This document shows, piece after piece, positions 7,842 through 15,947 of a stretch of 25,624 nucleotides of DNA (the first letter of the stretch is position 1; every line of letters begins with the position of its first letter). The stretch is from Puniceicoccales bacterium. Its GTDB lineage: Bacteria > Verrucomicrobiota > Verrucomicrobiia > Opitutales > JAIRKQ01. Position numbers and translations under genes: made by a program. The notes beneath the pieces were generated by a model, which had not been told where the DNA came from, searched no databases, and worked only from the letters and a program-made list of their open reading frames with translations. The DNA is taken from NCBI GenBank assembly GCA_031279395.1, contig JAITIO010000039.1, positions 1 through 25,624 of the forward strand, read 5' to 3'.

Positions 7842-9050
7842 TTACCGTGTTCTAAATTTCTTCCTGGTAAAATTGCTAAAATTTTGAAATATGACAACGA
7901 AGAAATTGTTGGCGGCCACATTGCCTGACGTTGCTATGGGATCGATTACTCCATAGAACGCTATGGCAAACGCAATCATCGAGTCATCAAATCCGAGGTA
8001 ATCCCGCAATAAAGGTACGGTTACCATGATAGTTCCGCTGGGAACTCCCCCACCGGCGAATTTGTTCAAGACGAAGAACACTCCAAATATGAGAAAAGTT
8101 GGCACACTGGGGAGAGGATGGTTGAATGCTAACATGATTGTCATCGCCAGGATGGGAATTATGATGGTGTCTCCCAGCATGTGAAAATTAAGGGTCAATG
8201 GCATGAAAGCATCGGACAACACCTTATCCTTTGTATTTTTGTGTGCCGCTTCCAAGGAAAGTGGTAGGGCAGCTGCACTGGACATGCTACTAAATGCCGT
8301 GACAATTGCCGGTAGAGTATTTTTGAAAATCTCACCTGCTCTCTTTTTTTTAAAAGATGCTGCCATGAAAAGCCACAGGGTTAGGTAGGTCCATAGGAAG
8401 ACACACATAACGAAACAGATCTTCGAATTTTCTCTCAAAAATCCTGTCATTTTTCCTTCAGTGAACAGTTTTAACAAAAATCCAGAAACAAATATGGGTA
8501 GCAATGGAACAAAGAAATGTTTCATAAACTTCATCACACCGTCATGCATTAGATTGATGATCCCATGGACGTATTTATTGGGATAGAACGAATTTGCGAA
8601 TCCCACCATAATGCCGAATGTCAGGGCATGGAGCGTTTTTGCTACCACGGGCAGTTGTGGAGAAAACAGTGGCGCTATGGATATCACATCGTTGTTTACT
8701 TCCTTTGCGACGGTACCAGATAACATCACGTATCCCACGCTTCCGGAGATAAGTATGTTGATAAAGTTTGATACAAACACCGTCGCCATGAGGACTATGA
8801 CGAATAGCATTCCTTCCCTTGGAATTGCGGAAAGGGCCACCGCAATGAAGCTAAAAAGAAGAAATGGCAGGATAAACGTTAACAATGCCCTTAGACATGT
8901 GCTAATTGTTAGAAAAAATCTTATCGTATCGACGGACAAATCGGCATAAAAACACGAACATAGGAATATGGCAAAAATCAACTGCACCAATGGGTTGAAC
9001 ACAATTTTTCTCAGCAGCTTTAACATATTTTCACATCTATCCATGCGCAT
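7842..9050 (-). CDS. DAACS-family (dicarboxylate/amino acid:cation symporter-like) transporter, divergent
   Basis: This is an inner-membrane protein of 402 residues with eight or so hydrophobic segments and the two re-entrant hairpins of the glutamate-transporter fold. HP1 is AFSSMSSAAALPLS (about 252-265) and HP2 is FAGGGVPSGTIMVTVPLL (about 331-348). The fold is clear but the usual coupling residues are not. Where the family has Asn-Met-Asp-Gly-Thr, this protein has His-Met-Leu-Gly-Asp (290-294). In the last helix, where archaeal GltPh has D394, R397, T398, N401 and D405, it has Asp370, Ala373, Thr374, Asn377 and Asn381. Loss of the carboxylate-binding Arg argues against glutamate or aspartate as substrate; ion coupling may differ. 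Substrate unknown, perhaps a neutral amino acid. It lies between argS and nifJ on the same strand; the start has a GAAAG just before the ATG. Confidence 0.85.
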   Translation of the reverse strand: MRMDRCENMLKLLRKIVFNPLVQLIFAIFLCSCFYADLSVDTIRFFLTISTCLRALLTFILPFLLFSFIAVALSAIPREGMLFVIVLMATVFVSNFINILISGSVGYVMLSGTVAKEVNNDVISIAPLFSPQLPVVAKTLHALTFGIMVGFANSFYPNKYVHGIINLMHDGVMKFMKHFFVPLLPIFVSGFLLKLFTEGKMTGFLRENSKICFVMCVFLWTYLTLWLFMAASFKKKRAGEIFKNTLPAIVTAFSSMSSAAALPLSLEAAHKNTKDKVLSDAFMPLTLNFHMLGDTIIIPILAMTIMLAFNHPLPSVPTFLIFGVFFVLNKFAGGGVPSGTIMVTVPLLRDYLGFDDSMIAFAIAFYGVIDPIATSGNVAANNFFVVIFQNFSNFTRKKFRTR

Positions 9051-9136
9051 CTTTCGTTATTTTTAGGGTACCATAAAACACTGCTCCCAATGGACATGTC
9101 AAGATTTTCCGAACCTTATTAAGCATTGCAACCGAT

Positions 9137-10876
9137 TCACATTTTTTCCAGCGTTTCCAAGCCCAACAAATGCATGCCCGTTTCCAATATGTTTAAAGTG
9201 CGAAGGATGATAGTTAACCGCCGGGATGTAATATTTGCTTGTTCGCCAAGGACACGATCCACGTTATAGAAGGCAGAATATTCTCCCGTCAGCTCAAACA
9301 AATAGGTACAGATATGGTGGGGCCGCAACTCCTTTGCTGCCTTGGATAGAATTATTGGGAAATAGGTCAACTTGCGAACAAGATTTCTTTCTGCCTCCGT
9401 TTCCAAGCAATCGGCGGTAGCATTAGTCACATCACAATTGCATTTCCTCAGGATCGATTTTATCCTGGCGATGGCATACAGTAAATAGGCAGCCGTGTTG
9501 CCATCAAATGATAGCATTTTCTCCCACGAAAAAACATAGTCACCCGTACGATTAGGCAACAAATCTGCATATTTTATGGAATCTATGCCAAGAACATTTG
9601 CCACATGTTGTTTTTCCAAATTTGACAGATCCTTGCTTTTTTCATCGACAATTTCCTTGGCACGTGTTTTGGCCTCATTTAGTAATTCTTTAAGCTTTAT
9701 CGGGGATCCAGAGCGTGTTTTAATCGCCTTTCCATCCTCTCCCAAAATAGTCCCGAACCACACATGTTGCATGTCGGGACATTTGCGGCCAAAGGCTACA
9801 TACCACTTTTGTACGGTAAGGAACAGTTGTTGGAAATGGTCTCGCTGTCGGCCATCCGTAACATAGATTAATTCATCGGCATGCAATACCTCTGTCCGAT
9901 ATAATACGGTTGCCAGGTCCGTGGTGGCATAATTTGAAGCCCCATCTGCTTTCCTTACGATGAATGGCTGCTCACTGAATTGTTCATGTTCCTCGTGAAA
10001 AACGCACAGCGCCCCATTATCTACCCTGGCAATGTGCTTTTCTGTCAACTCTTGGTATATTCTGTGGACCTGATCCCGATAAAATGACTCCCCGAGCGCA
10101 TGATCAAACGACACCCCCATTTCCGTATAAATTTCATCGAATGCAGCCTGAGAAATTTTATTAATCGCTTCCCAAATTTCAAGATTTTCGGAATCACCAT
10201 TTTGCAATTTGACCAACTCGTTTCTGGCAACGGACAAAGAGTCTTCGTTTTCTTTGGCCAACGCACTGCCCTGTTGGTATAGCGATTCAATCTCTTCCAA
10301 TGATAGATCTGATGTTCGCAGACCTTTCTTTTTGATGATCATGATCAAAATACCGAATTGTGTTCCCCAATCCCCGACGTGATTGTCTCGAATGACATCA
10401 GCACCACAAAATTTCAAAATCCTATGGATCGAATCCCCAATGTTCATCGATCGCAAATGGCCGACATGCATTTGCTTGGCAGTATTTGGGGATGAATAGT
10501 CGATAACTATGCGCTTTCCGGACCAATTCTGCGCCATTGCCGACCCATAATCATTTTCGGATTTGTATAAATTTAACCATTCGGCAAGGAAGACACCCGA
10601 TAGTTTAAAATTAATAAACCCTGGTCCCGCAACGTTGACCTCAATCTTCTCGGAAAAATCTCCCATAGACCGTAATTTTTCGACAATTTGTTCCGCCACA
10701 TGCCTTGGATTCAAACGGTATAATTTTGCATAGGGCAATACGCCGTTTGCTTGAAAATCCCCAAATCGCAAGTCAGCCTGACGAATATCGGGAGAAAAAT
10801 CGACCGTCGAAATGTTACACGCCTGAGCTGCTTCTAATACCACCCTGAAAAGCCCAACATCAATTTGAAACCACAT
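9137..10876 (-). CDS. argS: Arginyl-tRNA synthetase
   Basis: This cytosolic class I synthetase charges tRNA-Arg with arginine for translation. The 579-residue protein is complete. The N-terminal tRNA-binding (Add-1) domain includes DLRFGDFQANGVLPYAKL and VNVAGPGFINFKLS. The catalytic core has SSPNTAKQMHVGHLRS with the HIGH motif as HVGH (137-140), then DNHVGDWGTQFG. GEDGKAIKTRSG replaces a canonical KMSKS motif, as is usual in many ArgRS. The C-terminal anticodon-binding helical bundle reads ELTGEYSAFYNVDRVL and the protein ends GLETLEKM. It is downstream of udg by 95 nt and upstream of the DAACS gene by 86 nt, all on the minus strand. No strong Shine-Dalgarno precedes the ATG, which is common in this window. 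Confidence 0.97.
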   Translation of the reverse strand: MWFQIDVGLFRVVLEAAQACNISTVDFSPDIRQADLRFGDFQANGVLPYAKLYRLNPRHVAEQIVEKLRSMGDFSEKIEVNVAGPGFINFKLSGVFLAEWLNLYKSENDYGSAMAQNWSGKRIVIDYSSPNTAKQMHVGHLRSMNIGDSIHRILKFCGADVIRDNHVGDWGTQFGILIMIIKKKGLRTSDLSLEEIESLYQQGSALAKENEDSLSVARNELVKLQNGDSENLEIWEAINKISQAAFDEIYTEMGVSFDHALGESFYRDQVHRIYQELTEKHIARVDNGALCVFHEEHEQFSEQPFIVRKADGASNYATTDLATVLYRTEVLHADELIYVTDGRQRDHFQQLFLTVQKWYVAFGRKCPDMQHVWFGTILGEDGKAIKTRSGSPIKLKELLNEAKTRAKEIVDEKSKDLSNLEKQHVANVLGIDSIKYADLLPNRTGDYVFSWEKMLSFDGNTAAYLLYAIARIKSILRKCNCDVTNATADCLETEAERNLVRKLTYFPIILSKAAKELRPHHICTYLFELTGEYSAFYNVDRVLGEQANITSRRLTIILRTLNILETGMHLLGLETLEKM

Positions 10877-10971
10877 GTTTTACAAAAAAATACAAGTTTA
10901 GAAAAAATACAAAGCCGCCGGTTAGGCAAGAAAATTAGCACTTTCATGCCCAATTGTGCAACGGCACTGCC

Positions 10972-11847
10972 CTACAAAAAATAACTTTGCTGTTTTTCGC
11001 TTATGGGCATGTGCAGTTTTTTCATGACCTCCAGCATATCTTCCCATACGGTACGTTTGGCAACATTCGTATTATTTCGTAACAAGTACGAAGGATGGAA
11101 TGTCACCATGAGCGGCGTATTTGCAAATGTCGCCCATTTCCCTCGCACATCGTGCATGCGGCGTGTTGGATCATGGCCCAACAATCCATTAACCGCCGTC
11201 GCTCCCAACGCAACAATTACCTTGGGTTGAACGATTTCAATTTGTGCCAACAGGTAGGGTAGGCAAAATTCCATCTCATCCTGTGTTGGTGGCCGATTGC
11301 CAACCGCCGTTGGCATTTCCGGGCGCCAATTCATGATATTGGCTATGTACACATCGCCGCGAGATAGTCCCATGGCCAGAATTATTTTTGTCAACAATTG
11401 TCCTGCACGCCCAACAAATGGTTCTCCCATTATTTCTTCATCTACTCCAGGGGCTTCTCCACAGAATAGGATATTCGCATCGACATTTCCTACGCCGAAA
11501 ACAATTTTCTTCCCTGGCTGAACATGTTTTTTACACTCTTCACAGCTCAGTACCTTATTCTTCAACCATTCGTACTGCTCAAGTTTACTTCCCTCCGGAA
11601 TATTAATTTTTGGATTGGTGGGGAGTGCTGTTGCTTTCACCGTAGGATCTCTTCGGGATACTTCTTCACTAATGTGCGATTGTTTCATGGGGGATAAAAT
11701 ATTGTCGGATCTATCCAATCCAGGCGACAAATTTTTTAAAGACAGTATGCTATTTTTTGAAACTGGCAAGCTATAAAAACCTTCACTTTTCAATGCTAGC
11801 AATTCCATCTCAAGCAGCTCTAGAACTTTTTCATTGGAAAGTGACAT
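10972..11847 (-). CDS. Uracil-DNA glycosylase, family 4-like
   Basis: This enzyme removes uracil (from cytosine deamination) in base-excision repair. The 291-residue protein has a poorly conserved N-terminal 100 residues, then the catalytic domain: CEECKKHV (from 102), FCGEAPGVDEEIMGEPFVGR with the GEAPG uracil pocket (130-134), GRAGQLLTKII, IVALGATAVNGLLG, and TFHPSYLLR near the C-terminus. Classical family 4 enzymes ligate 4Fe-4S with four cysteines. Here Cys102, Cys105 and Cys195 are present, but the usual Lys-Cys-Arg-Pro cysteine is Trp174 (NWRP). The cluster may be absent or altered. The ATG at 11847 is 2 nt after the ruvB stop, implying translational coupling; an in-frame ATG at 11904 inside ruvB is less likely. 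Confidence 0.9.
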   Translation of the reverse strand: MSLSNEKVLELLEMELLALKSEGFYSLPVSKNSILSLKNLSPGLDRSDNILSPMKQSHISEEVSRRDPTVKATALPTNPKINIPEGSKLEQYEWLKNKVLSCEECKKHVQPGKKIVFGVGNVDANILFCGEAPGVDEEIMGEPFVGRAGQLLTKIILAMGLSRGDVYIANIMNWRPEMPTAVGNRPPTQDEMEFCLPYLLAQIEIVQPKVIVALGATAVNGLLGHDPTRRMHDVRGKWATFANTPLMVTFHPSYLLRNNTNVAKRTVWEDMLEVMKKLHMPISEKQQSYFL

Positions 11848-11849
11848 GG

Positions 11850-12875
11850 TTAAATTTGAAAATGTTCCTGAATGACCGTCTGTTCGAGCCCAATTTTTTT
11901 CCAACCTTTGCCGGTGAGTACTCTTCCCTGGGCAGTTCTTTGGATATAGCCTTCCGTTATTAAATATGGTTCGTGGACTTCTTCGATGGTTTGCAGATCT
12001 TCACCCACTGCAACGGCAACTGTACCAAACCCCACCGGGCCGCCGGAATAGTTTTGTGCCATGCAGGAAAGAATCTTTTTGTCCATTTCATCGAGCCCAT
12101 CCACATCGATTTCCAACATTTCGAGGGCGGCTCTTACAACATCTTTGGATATATTCGGGATGGCCTTTTGCTGTACAAAATCACGGACAAACCGTAGCAA
12201 ATTGTTTGCTATTCTTGGGGTGCCTCGAGACCTGCTTGCAATTTCATTGGCACAGTCGAGATTTATTTCAACGGACAGCAATTTCGCACTACGCGCGACG
12301 ATTTTTGCCAAAATTTCACGGGGATAATAGTCCAAGCGGGTCTGCAGCGTGAACCTACTCCTTAGGGGCGCACTGAGTAGACCCGTTCTTGTCGTAGCCC
12401 CAACAAGCGTAAATGGTGGAAGGTTCAGGCTGACACTTCGAGCATTTGGTCCCTGGTCAATCATTATGTCAATGCGAAAGTCTTCCATCGCAGAATACAA
12501 ATATTCTTCCACGGTCTTAGGTACCCGATGTATTTCGTCGATGAATAAAATATCGCAGGACTCAAGACTAGTCAGCAAACCAGCCAAATCGCCAGCCTTT
12601 TCAATTACCGGCCCTGAGGTCACACGAATATTGCTGCCCATTTCCTGTCCCAAAATCATAGCAAGGGTAGTTTTCCCCAGTCCAGGAGGCCCACTGAGCA
12701 AAATGTGACTTAAAGCTTCGCCCCGTTTCTTTGCTGCTCCCGTCATAATTTTCAAACGTTCTACGGTTTTCTCTTGACCGACAAAATCTACAAAATCTGA
12801 TGGCCTAAGGGAACTCTCAACGGTATCATTTTTTGCGTTAAGGCTCTGAGGAGTGGTATTGATGTTGGACTTCAT
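11850..12875 (-). CDS. ruvB: Holliday junction branch-migration ATPase RuvB
   Basis: RuvB is the hexameric AAA+ motor that, with RuvA, drives branch migration at Holliday junctions during recombinational repair. The 341-residue length is typical. The N-terminal part has LRPSDFVDFVGQEK, Walker A GPPGLGKT (62-69), Walker B FIDEIHR (111-117), VGATTRTGLLSAPLRSRF (sensor and arginine region), SRGTPRIANNLLR (sensor 2), and the C-terminal winged-helix domain with GGPVGFGTVAVAVGE and EPYLITEGYIQRT. No ruvA or ruvC is in the window. It sits 90 nt downstream of the AsmA-like gene and is coupled to the glycosylase gene, making a small DNA-repair pair. A TTGACT on the minus strand (12941-12946) could be part of a separate promoter, though its -10 is poor. 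Confidence 0.97.
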   Translation of the reverse strand: MKSNINTTPQSLNAKNDTVESSLRPSDFVDFVGQEKTVERLKIMTGAAKKRGEALSHILLSGPPGLGKTTLAMILGQEMGSNIRVTSGPVIEKAGDLAGLLTSLESCDILFIDEIHRVPKTVEEYLYSAMEDFRIDIMIDQGPNARSVSLNLPPFTLVGATTRTGLLSAPLRSRFTLQTRLDYYPREILAKIVARSAKLLSVEINLDCANEIASRSRGTPRIANNLLRFVRDFVQQKAIPNISKDVVRAALEMLEIDVDGLDEMDKKILSCMAQNYSGGPVGFGTVAVAVGEDLQTIEEVHEPYLITEGYIQRTAQGRVLTGKGWKKIGLEQTVIQEHFQI

Positions 12876-12965
12876 AACCTGTGGTATACCTTTAACAACC
12901 GTTGATTCAAGTGGATTTAATTTGGTGCTTATTTTTTATAAGTCAAAAATTTTCAACCCACATAC

Positions 12966-15929
12966 TTAAAATAATGGATATAAAATTCTTGTGAAATCCG
13001 AAAAGTCAGGATTTGCGAGTGTCCCTTTTATGTTAAACCTTGGCCCTTGCATGTATTTCGAATTTTTGGGCTTGTATGTTATGAGATCCAATCGGTCAAG
13101 AATTTCACCCAGTTTTCCTGCAGCACTCATTTTAACGTCGATGGAAAGTGGCGAATCGTAAAAATATTTGTATTTCGTATGAGCAATCAATCCAAAAGCA
13201 TTGATGTGGATTGTTGGGCCCAGAATATTCAGTTCATTTATGAGAATATTTAGCTCTTTGTTGCGCTGAATATTAATTTGTACCGTATCATAACATAGCT
13301 GTTGAAATTCTTCCATGAGGGAATTAGCATTGGCAATACGTTCATCTACTTCCAAAAAGATTTCACTTACAAACTCGAACGCACCTAGAACAGCCCTATT
13401 CTTTTGATTTAAAAAATTAGCTAGATGGAAAGCTCCATTGGAACATTCAATATTTATTGTTCCTTGTCCAGATTTTATCGCTGTCCATTCGTCATTTCCT
13501 TGTGATGTAAGCTCTACGTCAATCTTTCCTGTTCCATCCATCATAGCTTCTTTGGAAGGATTTATCCCTTTGCAAATTTTTCCAATATCTTTCATGTAAA
13601 AAGTGCTACTAAGAGCAAAGTCGTAGGGATTTTGTATTTTATTTTCGGAATATTCCAATGTGGCTTTCAAATCAAATGGAGATTCTGCCAGTAGAAAACT
13701 GACTGTTTTTAGATCGACTTTGTTGTGCGTTATATGACATAAACATTCCGCATTGTCTAGTACTATGGCATCGGAGAGAAAAAGCTTTTTTATACTAGCG
13801 AAACATTCCCCATTGCCATTTAGCCATTTCTCTATCCATCCGAACAGCAATGATTCTTGTTCCTGCTGGAGAGATGCGTCGTTTTGTTCCATGGCGAAAA
13901 TTATAGATTTTGCTTTAGCCGATAATGCGTCCTTACTTGCAAAAAACATATCCATAGGAACCTTTATAAGGTTGGCCATATCGGGAATAAATAGGGTATC
14001 ACCCCTTAGATCAAATTTTAAAGTCGGCCTATCCAGTGTGGTGTTTTTGTGAAGTGTATCAATTGTTAAAAATACCGATGTATCACCTTGTCCGGAAACG
14101 TCCAGCTCCATGTTCGACTTGATATTATCATTGGCATGCGTAAAATCTATTACCCATCGGCCATTTATCGGCACCGATTTATCATTCAGAACGAAGGATT
14201 TAAGATTTAAGTTGCCTTGGATTGCGGTTAAATCCGACGTTTGTGAAAAATTTACGCGTCCCGAACAGATTCCCGACTTGATTGGAGTTTCTGTGGTAAA
14301 CCATGAAATTTTTGCCAGTTGATCCAGCCAACAGACCGCATAGCAATCCAGAGAACTAAGTTGCTTGTCATCGGCAAAGGAAAGATTGACGGATCCTGCT
14401 GCAATTTCATTTCCATTGGTTTCACCTATGGCTATATCACTAAATGCCAACTGCACGGTGTCGCCAAAACTTAAGGCCGCTTGACAAGAGACATTCACAT
14501 TTTCTACATATTTTTTGGAATTTTTAGTAATTGTTAAAGCGTCAAATTTAAACAATGATTTTTCACTAGATTTTACCATCCAACATCCATCCACAGACGA
14601 GATGTCAAATTGACCCGAGACTATAGCATCAATTTTGGTTGCCGATTTGTCCGTCGAAAATACTTTTGGACTAAATTTTTCAACCGTTATCCTACATAGA
14701 CTTTTCCCGGAGTTGGAAATATTTTTCGAGGCTAAACATCCAGCATCCTTATTCCAAATAACTATCGGGTTCGTGGAAGAAAGAGCGACTTTCCAAGAAT
14801 TTTCTTTATCCTCACAGGTTGCTTCCATCGAATTTACCACCAATGTTCCATTTTCCATCTTCAATACCACCCCCCCGGAAATTGACACACTAGATTTCAA
14901 CGGCAGTAGGTGAGTTTTTGCAAGATTTTTTCCAAGAATGCCAAAAATACAGCCACCATTGCCTTTCAACAACCCATTCCAATTTTGAAAATCAAACTCC
15001 CCATTCAACCGTGCATTAAATGCAATGGGCGGCAAAATCAATCCGCCAAACGCCCTCATATCGAGGGATTTTTCACATTCGATAAATAACCTTTGTTGGT
15101 CTTTTTGGTATTTTATTTCTGCGTTACATAATGTTTTGGTCCCTTCGTCGTTACCTATATGTAGACGGTATAAACTTTCAGACGGTGTTACTTTATAAAT
15201 GGAGGTTATGTTGAACATTTTTTTTGATTGTCCTATTGGATTAAATACTTCACAATCACAGTTGAAGTCTATGTCTTCAATGGAAGCGTTGATAGATTGA
15301 AAGATTTTAGCTTTACCATTAAAATTCAACTGTACGGGTGTTGTTTTTCCAATTGCTACATCGGACCTAATATCAACAATTGCCACACTTAGAGGAGCAA
15401 ATCCGCTTCCATCTAAAATGACTTCGGCAATGATATTCTCATCAATACTCAGCAATCCATTGATCTTCATGTGGTCAATGGTGGTCTTTAGTGGAAATTT
15501 TAGTGACTTTATAAAGTTGATAACCCTACAAAACTTGGCCAGTTGCTCTTGCAAATTTTTGTTCTCCTCCTTCCTGATGGTCGAAATCTTAGGATTCGAT
15601 TTAGCTGCCTCCTCGAATCTTATGTAGTTTATAAATACTTTATCCGCATTCATGTCACTGATTTTCAATTCACGGAGCAGTATTAAGTCTCGTAGGGACC
15701 ATTTAATATCGAAATCAACAACACGCAAATCGAGGTTTTCGGCTGAAAGAGCTAATTTGTGTGCCTTGGCACCATTGAACCCGATGGATACTCTATCCAC
15801 ATAAACTTCATCGAAATATCGAACCAGATAACGTTTAACTAGATATGTTTGCACATAGGGAATCCTTATGCTTAGGATTGCCAAACAAATTGCCGCACAC
15901 AACCAAAATAAAAATTTTAACTTTTTCAT
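12966..15929 (-). CDS. AsmA-like large envelope protein
   Basis: The 987-residue protein begins with a single N-terminal membrane helix (FLFWLCAAICLAILSIRI) and is otherwise mostly beta-strand, with repeated alternating hydrophobic/polar segments. This is the layout of AsmA/TamB/YhdP-type proteins that span the periplasm and carry lipids or assist outer-membrane assembly. The C-terminal region resembles AsmA C-terminal domains: GTGKIDVELTSQGNDEW, then GQGTINIECSNGAFHLANFL, a helix, then GPTIHINAFGLIAHTKYKYF and FNIKGTLANPDFSDF. Family assignment is by architecture and the C-terminal motifs, not by catalytic residues, since there are none. It starts 18 nt after tkt with a GGTGGG before the ATG, so it is probably in the tkt operon. 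It implies a double-membrane envelope. The substrate is unknown. Confidence 0.65.
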   Translation of the reverse strand: MKKLKFLFWLCAAICLAILSIRIPYVQTYLVKRYLVRYFDEVYVDRVSIGFNGAKAHKLALSAENLDLRVVDFDIKWSLRDLILLRELKISDMNADKVFINYIRFEEAAKSNPKISTIRKEENKNLQEQLAKFCRVINFIKSLKFPLKTTIDHMKINGLLSIDENIIAEVILDGSGFAPLSVAIVDIRSDVAIGKTTPVQLNFNGKAKIFQSINASIEDIDFNCDCEVFNPIGQSKKMFNITSIYKVTPSESLYRLHIGNDEGTKTLCNAEIKYQKDQQRLFIECEKSLDMRAFGGLILPPIAFNARLNGEFDFQNWNGLLKGNGGCIFGILGKNLAKTHLLPLKSSVSISGGVVLKMENGTLVVNSMEATCEDKENSWKVALSSTNPIVIWNKDAGCLASKNISNSGKSLCRITVEKFSPKVFSTDKSATKIDAIVSGQFDISSVDGCWMVKSSEKSLFKFDALTITKNSKKYVENVNVSCQAALSFGDTVQLAFSDIAIGETNGNEIAAGSVNLSFADDKQLSSLDCYAVCWLDQLAKISWFTTETPIKSGICSGRVNFSQTSDLTAIQGNLNLKSFVLNDKSVPINGRWVIDFTHANDNIKSNMELDVSGQGDTSVFLTIDTLHKNTTLDRPTLKFDLRGDTLFIPDMANLIKVPMDMFFASKDALSAKAKSIIFAMEQNDASLQQEQESLLFGWIEKWLNGNGECFASIKKLFLSDAIVLDNAECLCHITHNKVDLKTVSFLLAESPFDLKATLEYSENKIQNPYDFALSSTFYMKDIGKICKGINPSKEAMMDGTGKIDVELTSQGNDEWTAIKSGQGTINIECSNGAFHLANFLNQKNRAVLGAFEFVSEIFLEVDERIANANSLMEEFQQLCYDTVQINIQRNKELNILINELNILGPTIHINAFGLIAHTKYKYFYDSPLSIDVKMSAAGKLGEILDRLDLITYKPKNSKYMQGPRFNIKGTLANPDFSDFTRILYPLF

Positions 15930-15947
15930 AAACCCACCATCAAGCTT

